Positions 1 to 6,270 of a stretch of 6,270 bases of DNA are shown piece by piece; positions within the stretch are counted from its first letter, which is position 1, and every line of letters starts with the position of its first letter. The position numbers and the translations under genes were made by a program. The notes under the pieces are model-generated. The model worked only from the letters and a program-made list of their open reading frames with translations, was not told the origin of the DNA and made no database searches. Origin of the DNA: CAYTYX01 sp964442325 (GTDB lineage: Bacteria; Patescibacteriota; Saccharimonadia; Saccharimonadales; UBA10212); assembly GCA_964442325.1 (NCBI GenBank), contig CAYTYX010000025.1:1-6270 (forward strand). The letters are read 5' to 3'.

Positions 1-2232
1 ATAAGTTCTTACCTAGGCAAAGACTTTGATGTTAAAAGCAGCCTAGGGCACTTGCGTGACTTACCTAACAAGGGGCTTGGCGTAGATATTAAAAATAATT
101 TTAAGCCAACTTACGAGGTCGCTGCCGATAAGCTTAAAACCGTTAAAGAACTGACTCAAGCCGCCAAGGGTTCGACCGTCTGGCTGGCAACCGATGAAGA
201 CCGGGAAGGGGAGGCGATCGCCTGGCACTTGTGCGAGATTTTAGGCCTGGATCCGGCCTCGACCAACCGAATAGTCTTTCATGAGATTACCGAGCCGGCA
301 ATTTTGGAGGCAGTTAAAAAGCCACGTCATATTGATATGAAGCTGGTTGATTCCCAACAGGCCAGGCGCATCCTGGACCGGTTAGTCGGTTACGAGCTAA
401 GCCCGGTCCTTTGGAAAAAGATTAGGACTGGGCTATCGGCCGGGCGCGTTCAGAGTGTGGCGGTACGGCTCTTGGTTGAGCGCGAGAAACAAATCCGGGA
501 GTTCAACCCAGAAGCCTCGTTTAAAGTTACTGGCGAATTTAGCAGCGGCAAAGACGAATTCACGGCTGAGCTAGATAAAAAACTTACCGGCCCAGACGAC
601 GCCCGTCAGTTTCTAAATGATTGTATTAAAGCCAGCTTTAAGGTCGCCTCGGCCACGAACAAGCCAGGCGTCCGGAACCCTGGAGCGCCTTTTACTACCA
701 GTACGTTGCAACAGGAAGCCTCCCGCCGCCTCGGCTACGGCGTCCGCCAGACTATGCGCTTAGCCCAAAAGCTCTATGAAGACGGCCACATCACATATAT
801 GCGCACTGACAGCACTAACTTGTCGCCGATTGCTATCCGGGCAGCCGATGGCTATATAACTAAAACTTTTGGCAAAGACTACGCTCAAACCCGGACGTAT
901 AAAACCAAAAGTCGCTCGGCTCAAGAAGCCCACGAAGCAATCCGGCCGACTAGCTTCGACAAGCGCGAAGCCGGTCAAGATTCCCAGCAACAAAAACTCT
1001 ATGAGCTAATTTGGCAACGAACATTAGCCAGCCAAATGGCGCCAGCTCGGGTTGAATTAAGCGAGATCAAAATTGGCATTAGTGAGCGCAGTGAAGTATT
1101 TGTAGCTAAGGGTCAGGTAGTGACGTTTGACGGCTTTATGAAAGTTTATAAATCGGGCAAAGATGACCGCTTGCTGCCTAAGCTCAAAGAAGGTCAGGCG
1201 GTTTCGGCCAATCGGCTGGTTGCCGAGGAAGTATTTAGTCGTGCCCCAAGTCGTTATAGCGAAGCGGCACTCGTAAAGAAGCTAGAAGAATTAGGCATCG
1301 GCCGACCCAGTACTTACGCCCCAACCATCAGCACAATCCAGGACCGTGGCTATGTCGAGAAAAAAGACGTAGAGGGCGAGACTCGGCCCAGCCTACGTTT
1401 AACTTTAGCCAGTGAAAAAATTCAAGAAGAGCTGACTCAAACCATCGTTGGCGCCGATCGCAATAAGCTTATACCGACAGAGTTGGCAGAACTTGTAACC
1501 GACTTTTTGGTGAAGTATTTTGCCGACATTTTGGACTATAGCTTTACGGCCAGGGCAGAGGAAGAGCTTGACGAGATTGCCGACGGCAAGTTGGCGTGGC
1601 CCAAAATGCTGGATAGTTTTTATAAAAAACTTCATCCACTGGTAGCTAAATCGAATGAGGCAACCCGCGAGGAAGCCTCGGGAGCAAGGCGGCTCGGCGA
1701 TGATCCTAAATCTGGCGAGCCAATTACAGCCCGTTTTGGCCGGTTTGGACCAGTTTTGCAAATGGGCGAGACCGACAAAGATAAAGACGTAAAGCCTCGC
1801 TTCGCGCCCTTACCAAGCGATACTCGATTGGAGGATGTCACGCTGGAACAAGCCCTGCCGATGTTCGATTTACCAAAAGTAGTCGGCCAAACCGAAGATG
1901 GCCAGGAAATTATTGCTAATGTCGGCCGCTACGGCCCCTATGTAAAGGTGGGTAAGCTATTTGTCAGCATTAAAGAGCATAATCCGGCCACGATTAATGA
2001 AGGAGAGGCCAGGCAACTGATTGCCGCTAAGCAAAAAGAGGCGGCCGAGCGCGAGATTGCCGACTTTGGCGATGTAAAAATTCTTAAAGGCCCATACGGT
2101 CCTTATATTACAAACGGCAAAAAGAACGCCCGTATCCCTAAAGGCACAGCGCCTGAATCCTTAAGCGAAAAACAGGCTAGGGAACTCCTAGAAAAAGCGC
2201 CAGTAAAGCGATCGAGACGCCGCAAGTCTTAA
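1..2232 (+). CDS. topA: DNA topoisomerase I (type IA), 5' end missing
   Basis: Cuts one DNA strand through a tyrosine-phosphate link and passes the other strand, relaxing negative supercoils in the nucleoid. The frame is open from base 1, and the first residues (ISSYLGKDFDVKSSLGH) align to about residue 17 of the E. coli enzyme, so roughly 16 residues, including the first TOPRIM glutamate, lie outside the window; the TTG at 52 is an internal leucine. Counting codons from base 1, the TOPRIM acidic triad D65-x-D67-x-E69 is in LATDEDREGEAIAWH, the SAGRVQSVAVRLLVERE motif is near 146-162, the catalytic Tyr is 266 (codon 796-798) in ITYMRTDST, and GIGRPSTYAPTISTIQDRG is near 431-449. The C-terminus has three Topo_C-type repeats (about 572-590, 634-657, 691-713, with GRFGPV, GRYGPY and GPYGPY) and a basic tail KRSRRRKS. 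Only two cysteines are visible, so there is no four-cysteine zinc ribbon. About 743 codons are visible. No clear terminator follows. Confidence 0.97.
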   Translation: MSSYLGKDFDVKSSLGHLRDLPNKGLGVDIKNNFKPTYEVAADKLKTVKELTQAAKGSTVWLATDEDREGEAIAWHLCEILGLDPASTNRIVFHEITEPAILEAVKKPRHIDMKLVDSQQARRILDRLVGYELSPVLWKKIRTGLSAGRVQSVAVRLLVEREKQIREFNPEASFKVTGEFSSGKDEFTAELDKKLTGPDDARQFLNDCIKASFKVASATNKPGVRNPGAPFTTSTLQQEASRRLGYGVRQTMRLAQKLYEDGHITYMRTDSTNLSPIAIRAADGYITKTFGKDYAQTRTYKTKSRSAQEAHEAIRPTSFDKREAGQDSQQQKLYELIWQRTLASQMAPARVELSEIKIGISERSEVFVAKGQVVTFDGFMKVYKSGKDDRLLPKLKEGQAVSANRLVAEEVFSRAPSRYSEAALVKKLEELGIGRPSTYAPTISTIQDRGYVEKKDVEGETRPSLRLTLASEKIQEELTQTIVGADRNKLIPTELAELVTDFLVKYFADILDYSFTARAEEELDEIADGKLAWPKMLDSFYKKLHPLVAKSNEATREEASGARRLGDDPKSGEPITARFGRFGPVLQMGETDKDKDVKPRFAPLPSDTRLEDVTLEQALPMFDLPKVVGQTEDGQEIIANVGRYGPYVKVGKLFVSIKEHNPATINEGEARQLIAAKQKEAAEREIADFGDVKILKGPYGPYITNGKKNARIPKGTAPESLSEKQARELLEKAPVKRSRRRKS

Positions 2233-2258
2233 GCTCGTTGTAGTCGAATTTCCTATAC

Positions 2259-2267
2259 TTTTCCACA
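2259..2267 (+). promoter_or_regulatory. Single DnaA-box-like nonamer
   Basis: TTTTCCACA fits the relaxed E. coli-type DnaA box TTWTNCACA and lies 27 bp after the topA stop in AT-rich sequence. I found no second copy in the gap. A match of this degeneracy is expected by chance a fraction of a time in a window this size, so binding is only a possibility. Confidence 0.2.
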
Positions 2268-2314
2268 AACTTTTCAGATTGGCAAAAAATTTTAACTAAA
2301 ATATACTACATCCG

Positions 2315-2355
2315 ATTAGATGCCAATTAGTCTAATTAGTGTTACAATTAGTCTA
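2315..2355 (+). repeat. Phased ATTAG boxes with an 11-bp direct repeat
   Basis: ATTAG occurs at 2315, 2326, 2335 and 2347, with steps of 11, 9 and 12 bp, so all four would lie on about the same face of the helix. Two copies extend to the identical 11-mer CAATTAGTCTA (2324-2334 and 2345-2355), exactly 21 bp apart. The cluster ends 12 bp before the -35 box of the next gene, the usual place for activator sites or an UP-like element. Binding by a regulator is inferred. Confidence 0.6.
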
Positions 2356-2367
2356 GTCAAGGTGTTA

Positions 2368-2396
2368 TTGACTTTTGAAAATTAAAGTTATATAAT
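2368..2396 (+). promoter_or_regulatory. Sigma-70-type promoter of the sigma4-HARE gene
   Basis: The -35 box TTGACT (2368-2373) and the -10 box TATAAT (2391-2396) are separated by 17 bp, an almost perfect vegetative promoter. The predicted start of transcription is near 2403, giving a leader of about 22 nt before the ATG at 2425. The leader has no GGAGG-like sequence. Confidence 0.85.
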
Positions 2397-2424
2397 TGTA
2401 TTAAATCAACGCATTATTATAAGT

Positions 2425-3504
2425 ATGACTAGCCCTAAATCAACGACCAAAAAGCCTAAAACAGCGACGACCCTGCTAGATATCGAAGCAGTCACTAAAG
2501 ATATTCTGTCTACAGTCGAAAAAGAGCGAGAGAGGGAGATTATCGCTCGCCGCTTTGGTTTATTTGATCGTCGCGAGACTCTAGAGCAAATTGGTGAACT
2601 GCTCAACATAACTCGTGAACGCGTCAGACAGCTAGAAAAGGCTACCATCAACCGCCTTAAAGAGGCCGCTAAACAAGACTTGCCGCGAATGCGTGAAGTT
2701 GAGACATCGCTTGGCAACCAACTGCAAAAAAGTGGTAACGTTGCCCGAGTCAGCGACATCACCGAACGCTTAGCTCCGGCTAACAGCAAGTTGGACCAAG
2801 CTCGATTGTCTTTCCTAGCACAACTCAGCCCCAAGATAGCTGTTATAGAAGATAACGACCACTTTTTCCATGCCATCGGACTGGTATCTAAACACACCGA
2901 AAAGGCGATTCGTGATTTAGTCAACCAAATCATAGAAGCTATCCAAAAAATTGGCGAGCCAACCTCTATTGAGAAAATTAGCGAAGCCACCGGCAATAGT
3001 GATATCCGCCACGTTGAGTCGCTAGCTAGTATTTCAAAAAATATTGCCACCCTTAATAACCGCTGGGGTTTAATTAAATGGCCGATGGTAAACCCGCGCA
3101 ACATCCGCGACAAAATCTACGTAGTACTACATAGCAGCGGCAAGCCAATGCACTTTAGCGCGATTGCTAAAGCGATTAAAGATAGCAATTTTAAACGCAA
3201 GGACGTTACAACCCAAGCCATCCACAACGAACTGATTAAAGACAAGCGCTTCGTATTAATAGGACGTGGTATATATGCCTTGCGCGAGTGGGGCTACAAA
3301 AAGGGAACTGTGGCGGATGTTATTACCCAAATCCTCAAAAAAGAGGGTGGCCCACTGCACCGCGACGAAATTGTCCGGCGCGTGCTAAAAAGCCGTCAGG
3401 TGCAAGAGACAACTATTTTACTTAACCTTCAAAGCAAGCCTCAATTTAAGCGTGTGGCAAAAGCCACTTACGCCCTAGCAGAAGAAAAGCCTAAAAATAA
3501 ATAA
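2425..3504 (+). CDS. Sigma-70 region 4 / HARE-HTH winged-helix protein
   Basis: Probable transcription factor or RNA polymerase-associated protein, 359 residues, cytoplasmic, with no membrane segment. After a Lys/Thr-rich head (1-16), residues 37-80 look like region 4 of a primary sigma factor: REIIARRFGLFDRRETLEQIG, then the recognition helix TRERVRQLEKATINRL. Regions 2 and 3 are absent, so it cannot melt a -10 by itself. Two HARE-HTH modules follow at about 226-287 (SSGKPMHFSAIAKAI ... RFVLIGRGIYAL) and 294-352 (EGGPLHRDEIVRRVL ... FKRVAKATYAL). Two weaker look-alikes are at about 90-153 and 164-218 (IGEPTSIEKISEA ... NNRWGLIKW). HARE-HTH is known from the RNA polymerase delta subunit of Firmicutes and from chromatin and restriction proteins. 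The ATG at 2425 was chosen because it follows the promoter at the right distance; there is no Shine-Dalgarno motif. The exact role is unknown; a polymerase accessory factor or promoter-competing repressor is plausible. Confidence 0.88.
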   Translation: MTSPKSTTKKPKTATTLLDIEAVTKDILSTVEKEREREIIARRFGLFDRRETLEQIGELLNITRERVRQLEKATINRLKEAAKQDLPRMREVETSLGNQLQKSGNVARVSDITERLAPANSKLDQARLSFLAQLSPKIAVIEDNDHFFHAIGLVSKHTEKAIRDLVNQIIEAIQKIGEPTSIEKISEATGNSDIRHVESLASISKNIATLNNRWGLIKWPMVNPRNIRDKIYVVLHSSGKPMHFSAIAKAIKDSNFKRKDVTTQAIHNELIKDKRFVLIGRGIYALREWGYKKGTVADVITQILKKEGGPLHRDEIVRRVLKSRQVQETTILLNLQSKPQFKRVAKATYALAEEKPKNK

Positions 3505-3511
3505 CCAAACG

Positions 3512-3526
3512 CCTTGCTAGGCAAGG
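3512..3526 (+). other. Short perfect hairpin after the sigma4-HARE gene
   Basis: CCTTGC and GCAAGG pair perfectly around a 3-nt TAG loop, starting 8 nt after the stop codon. On the + strand it is followed by GGAATTAACC rather than a T-run, so it is not a standard intrinsic terminator; it may mark or protect the mRNA 3' end. On the - strand the sequence after it is T-rich. Confidence 0.4.
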
Positions 3527-3530
3527 GGAA

Positions 3531-3558
3531 TTAACCTCTAGCTTAGAAGTGTTATAAT
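3531..3558 (+). promoter_or_regulatory. Extended -10 promoter of the coupling ATPase gene
   Basis: A perfect -10 box TATAAT (3553-3558) is preceded by TGT (3550-3552), making an extended -10 element. TTAACC (3531-3536) matches 4 of 6 bases of the -35 consensus with a 16-bp spacer. Transcription should start near 3565, leaving a leader of about 19 nt before the ATG at 3584, again without a Shine-Dalgarno motif. The gene therefore probably has its own transcript. Confidence 0.78.
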
Positions 3559-3571
3559 AGCTTAAGCTAGA
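3537..3571. repeat. Operator-like inverted repeat around the -10 box
   Basis: TCTAGCTTA (3537-3545) is repeated in perfect inverted form as TAAGCTAGA (3563-3571), with the extended -10 box in the 17-bp gap. A further TAGCTTA at 3558-3564 is a direct copy 19 bp from the first and forms the 12-bp palindrome TAGCTTAAGCTA (3558-3569) with the right arm. A dimeric protein bound here would cover the -10 box and start site, so repression is the likely effect. The regulator is not known. Confidence 0.6.
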
Positions 3572-3583
3572 CCCCTGAAATTT

Positions 3584-6172
3584 ATGAGACTGATAGGTAA
3601 CAAAAACCGACCATCCGATCCGCACTACAAGCACTGCTTGTTGATGCTGGAGATTCCGCGGGCTAATGATAAAAAAGAGTTGGCGGCCGAGCAAATGCTG
3701 GCTGCGCTACACGGCATTCTGCGTCCACCAAGAGAGTTGAGGCTCAGCGGCAAAATGCAGGAACATATCAGTATGGAAATTGCTTCGATGGGCCAACGAA
3801 TCCGGTTTTATATCTGGACACCTAAGCACCTCCAAGCGTTTGTGGAAGGACAGATCTATGCCCAGTATCCAAGCGTTCAAATTTATGAGCAGTCTGAAGA
3901 TTATGCGCAGCGCTCGATGGCTCAGCCCATCATTCATACGGCAGAGCTGACCCTGACTGATAACGAAACTATACCTATCAAGACCTTTCCGAGCTTTGAA
4001 GTCGATCCGTTAGCTGCCATAACCGCCACTTTAGCAAAACTCGACAAAGAAGAAGAAGAGGTCTGGATTCAGATCATGGCACGGCCTATTAGCGACGACT
4101 GGCACAAACAGGGCCAAAGGTTTATAGAACGCATCCGCCGTGGACGCAGCAACTTGTTCAGCGGGGTAGGGGGCGGCACATTGAATTATGCCGGTCAATT
4201 ACTTAGCGCGCTTGCCAAGCCGCCGACCGGTGGTGGCGGCGAAGGCCCAAAAGAACGAGAATTATCCGAACGTGACAAGTCGCGTATATCGGCGATAGAG
4301 CAGAAGGGCACCAAGCTGGGCTACCGAGTTAAGATCCGCCTGCTTTATGCCGGACACGACCAAGAAACGGCCCGACTGCGCATGCAGGCGCTAGTGGGGG
4401 CTTTTAAGCAATTTAATACTACGAACCTTAATGGCTTTGAAGCCACCAAGCAAAGTTTTGGGCACGAGAGACAACTGGAGTACCAAGCCCGATTTTTTAT
4501 CGACAATGGCTTTATTTTAAATATTGAGGAGCTGGCCAGTCTTTTCCACCTGCCACACACATCGGTTGAAACACCTAACATACTGTGGGCCAATACCAAG
4601 ACCGCTGAACCGCCGTCTAATGTACCAATCCTCCATAAGGGGCACGAGCAGGACATAAGCTTACTTGGAGTTACTAATTTTCGCGGCGACAATACTGTTT
4701 TTGGCATGCTGCGCAGCGACCGCGACCGCCATATTTACATCCTCGGCCAAACTGGTACTGGTAAATCTGGCGCCTTGGAGCTACTGACTCTGTCTGACAT
4801 TTATTACGACCAAGGCTTTGCTGTTATCGACCCGCATGGTGATTATGCTCAGCATGTACTAGGTTTTATCCCGCAGCGCCGTATTGATGACGTTGTTTAC
4901 TTTAATCCGGCTGACACGGCCAATCCGGTTGGCTTTAACCCACTAGAAGTCAGTGATCAGAGTTTGAAGAACCACATCAGCTCAGAGTTGGTTGGTGTTT
5001 TGAAGCGTATGTTCGAAAATAGCTGGGGCCCTAGGCTGGAATATATTCTACGCTACACGCTGCTGGCGTTGTTGGACTATCCCGACGCGACCATGCTTGA
5101 TATCCCGCGCATGCTAACTGAGAAACGCTTCCGAACAAGCGCTATACAGTATATTGACGATCCGGTAGTCAAAAGTTTCTGGGTTAATGAGTTTGCCAGT
5201 TGGAATGACAAATTTGCTTCTGAGGCAGTTGCGCCGGTCTTGAACAAGGTCGGCGCCTTTACGGCTAACCCGATGATTCGTAATATTATCGGCCAACCAA
5301 AGAGCACGTTTAACATTCGCAAAATTATGGACGAAGGCAAAATTTTGATAGTCAATCTTAGCCGCGGACTTATGGGCGAGGACAACGCCGGAATCTTGGG
5401 TGCAATGATGGTAACTAAAATACAGCTGGCGGCTATGGGGCGAGCCGATATGTTAGAAGCAGATCGCCGGCCGTTCTATCTATATGTTGACGAATTCCAA
5501 AACTTTGCGACCGATTCCTTTGCGGTCATCTTAAGCGAAGCCCGTAAGTATGGGCTTAACTTAACTGTGGCAAATCAGTACATATCCCAGATGAGTGAGC
5601 CTGTCAGGAATGCCGTTTTTGGCAACGTTGGTACTATTCTTTGCTTTAGAATAAGCCCTGACGACGCGCCTTTTTTGCAGAAGTACTTTGAACCACAGTT
5701 TGAATCAGGCGATCTTATACAGCAAACCAGCCGCTATTTTGTCACGACTATGATGATTGATGGCGAAAAGGCACCAGCTTTTTCAGCCAAGACCTTAAAT
5801 CTACCAAAGCCACCAGAGAATTTTATGGCCGAAATTGTCGAATTATCACGCGAGCGTTATGGCAAGAACCGCCAAGAGGTTGAGAATCACATTCGCGAAG
5901 CCTCAATATCCGTAGCCGGCGAAACTACCAGCAATAGCGCAATCGCAAGAGTTGAACCCACTGTAGTCCAAAATACAACATCGAAGATTAGCAAGGTTGC
6001 TGAAGCGCTGGCTAGGAATGTCAGCCAATCACCAGTAGCTACTCCAGCCGCACAGTCGCCTAGCAATGGCGGTGCTGGTGGAGCAAGGCGACGACGTCGT
6101 AGGCGACCAAACAAGGCTAGTACAACTGCTGCTAGGCCGGCTAGCCAAGAACAAACCATCCGCTTACGTTAA
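3584..6172 (+). CDS. VirD4/TraG-like coupling ATPase, no membrane anchor
   Basis: P-loop ATPase of the HerA/VirD4/TraG class, 862 residues, which in relatives forms hexamers that push DNA or protein substrates into a type IV secretion channel. Residues 1-310 form an N-terminal region (LEIPRANDKKELAAEQMLAA at 22-41) of the kind seen in Patescibacteria homologues, interrupted by a Gly/Pro-rich linker near 194-222. The ATPase core has Walker A GQTGTGKS (388-395), the family motif VIDPHGD (414-420), NPADTANPVGFNPLE (441-455), Walker B FYLYVDEF (631-638; D636, E637), ANQYISQM (663-670) and FRISPDDAPFL (688-698). Residues 776-862 are low-complexity Ser/Ala/Thr sequence with seven consecutive arginines at 835-841. 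No hydrophobic N-terminal span is visible, unlike typical VirD4; an in-frame stop at 3563-3565 rules out a longer start from an upstream membrane segment. CTG at 3575 is a less likely start. No relaxase or VirB gene is nearby, so the substrate is unknown. Confidence 0.9.
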   Translation: MRLIGNKNRPSDPHYKHCLLMLEIPRANDKKELAAEQMLAALHGILRPPRELRLSGKMQEHISMEIASMGQRIRFYIWTPKHLQAFVEGQIYAQYPSVQIYEQSEDYAQRSMAQPIIHTAELTLTDNETIPIKTFPSFEVDPLAAITATLAKLDKEEEEVWIQIMARPISDDWHKQGQRFIERIRRGRSNLFSGVGGGTLNYAGQLLSALAKPPTGGGGEGPKERELSERDKSRISAIEQKGTKLGYRVKIRLLYAGHDQETARLRMQALVGAFKQFNTTNLNGFEATKQSFGHERQLEYQARFFIDNGFILNIEELASLFHLPHTSVETPNILWANTKTAEPPSNVPILHKGHEQDISLLGVTNFRGDNTVFGMLRSDRDRHIYILGQTGTGKSGALELLTLSDIYYDQGFAVIDPHGDYAQHVLGFIPQRRIDDVVYFNPADTANPVGFNPLEVSDQSLKNHISSELVGVLKRMFENSWGPRLEYILRYTLLALLDYPDATMLDIPRMLTEKRFRTSAIQYIDDPVVKSFWVNEFASWNDKFASEAVAPVLNKVGAFTANPMIRNIIGQPKSTFNIRKIMDEGKILIVNLSRGLMGEDNAGILGAMMVTKIQLAAMGRADMLEADRRPFYLYVDEFQNFATDSFAVILSEARKYGLNLTVANQYISQMSEPVRNAVFGNVGTILCFRISPDDAPFLQKYFEPQFESGDLIQQTSRYFVTTMMIDGEKAPAFSAKTLNLPKPPENFMAEIVELSRERYGKNRQEVENHIREASISVAGETTSNSAIARVEPTVVQNTTSKISKVAEALARNVSQSPVATPAAQSPSNGGAGGARRRRRRRPNKASTTAARPASQEQTIRLR

Positions 6173-6270
6173 GACATGCAATCCAAATTAAATAGGTTGA
6201 ACATTTTACGAACTAATTAGCGTACTTGGGTTTAGGGTAGCAATAACGTGAAGGCCGTCCAAAGCGGGGA
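6173..6270. other. Right-end stretch of undetermined content
   Basis: No hairpin plus T-run terminator and no good promoter is visible after the ATPase stop. A CTAATTAG palindrome lies at 6213-6220. A GTG at 6248 opens a + strand frame to the end (MKAVQSG), but without a ribosome binding site it has little support. On the - strand two short frames are also open into the edge, ending at stops near 6213 and just left of it, so the tail of a convergent gene is possible. Nothing here can be called as a gene. Confidence 0.35.

Larger units (their letters stand above)
2233..2424. other. AT-rich intergenic region with promoter and repeats
   Basis: This 192-bp gap between topA and the sigma4-HARE gene has no convincing reading frame. 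From left to right it holds a DnaA-box-like nonamer (2259-2267), A/T tracts around 2285-2300, a cluster of ATTAG boxes (2315-2355) and a consensus promoter (2368-2396). I see no GC-rich hairpin with a T-run, so topA has no obvious intrinsic terminator here. Confidence 0.75.

Noticed and set aside
52..54. TTG at 52 as the start of topA
   Set aside because: The same frame is open to base 1 and the 17 residues before it match the conserved N-terminus of type IA topoisomerases, so this codon is an internal leucine.
2406..3113. A 235-residue open frame on the - strand opposite the sigma4-HARE gene
   Set aside because: It is antisense to a gene with clear domain motifs and its own promoter. Its translation is a Ser/Leu/Arg-rich string with no recognisable motif, as expected of a shadow frame.
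3512..3526. Hairpin as a rho-independent terminator of the sigma4-HARE gene
   Set aside because: The stem is only 6 bp and no T-run follows on the + strand, so it is kept as a hairpin only.
4163..4176. G-rich run GGGGTAGGGGGCGG as a G-quadruplex
   Set aside because: Only two runs of three or more G are present, and it encodes a Gly-rich linker in the ATPase, which explains the composition.
5887..6159. A hydrophobic-looking 90-residue frame on the - strand at the end of the ATPase gene
   Set aside because: It is the mirror of the Ala/Ser/Arg-rich tail: the arginine run reads as another Arg/Leu run in reverse. There is no promoter or ribosome binding site for it.
6197..6226. TTGAAC at 6197 as the -35 of a promoter for a gene at the right edge
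   Set aside because: No acceptable -10 hexamer lies 16-18 bp downstream.

Overview
The window holds three genes, all on the + strand and running left to right. The first is the 3' end-complete, 5'-truncated gene for DNA topoisomerase I (topA, 1-2232). The second codes for a 359-residue protein with a sigma-70 region 4 helix-turn-helix followed by a series of HARE-HTH-like winged-helix modules (2425-3504). The third codes for an 862-residue VirD4/TraG-type coupling ATPase of the type IV secretion/DNA-pumping class (3584-6172). The remaining sequence is a 192-bp AT-rich intergenic region (2233-2424), a 79-bp intergenic region (3505-3583) and about 98 bp of undetermined sequence at the right end (6173-6270).

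Organism: the standard genetic code reads through all three genes, composition is moderate in GC, and the coupling ATPase and the sigma4-HARE protein resemble families I associate with Patescibacteria (the Candidate Phyla Radiation), perhaps Saccharibacteria. That placement is an inference from protein style and gene set, not from a marker gene, and is only moderately secure. No rRNA, tRNA, transposase, integrase or CRISPR array is visible, so this looks like a chromosomal region rather than a mobile element.

Regulation: both downstream genes have strong vegetative-type promoters. The sigma4-HARE gene has TTGACT-17 bp-TATAAT, and the ATPase gene has an extended -10 (TGTTATAAT) with a weaker -35. 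Predicted leaders are about 22 and 19 nt, and neither has a Shine-Dalgarno motif. Upstream of the first promoter is a set of ATTAG boxes spaced at about one helical turn, including two identical 11-mers exactly 21 bp apart. The second promoter sits inside a 9-bp perfect inverted repeat with a third half-site. Each gene is therefore probably its own transcription unit with its own DNA-binding regulator; the sigma4-HARE protein is an obvious candidate for one or both.

How the genes might relate: topoisomerase I relaxes negative supercoils, the sigma4-HARE protein probably touches RNA polymerase or promoter DNA, and the ATPase probably moves or handles DNA. No relaxase, VirB4 or other secretion-channel gene lies in the window, so a functional link between the three genes is not shown. 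The most noteworthy points are the domain architecture of the sigma4-HARE protein, the two repeat-decorated promoters, and a coupling ATPase that lacks the usual N-terminal membrane anchor and ends in an arginine-rich tail.
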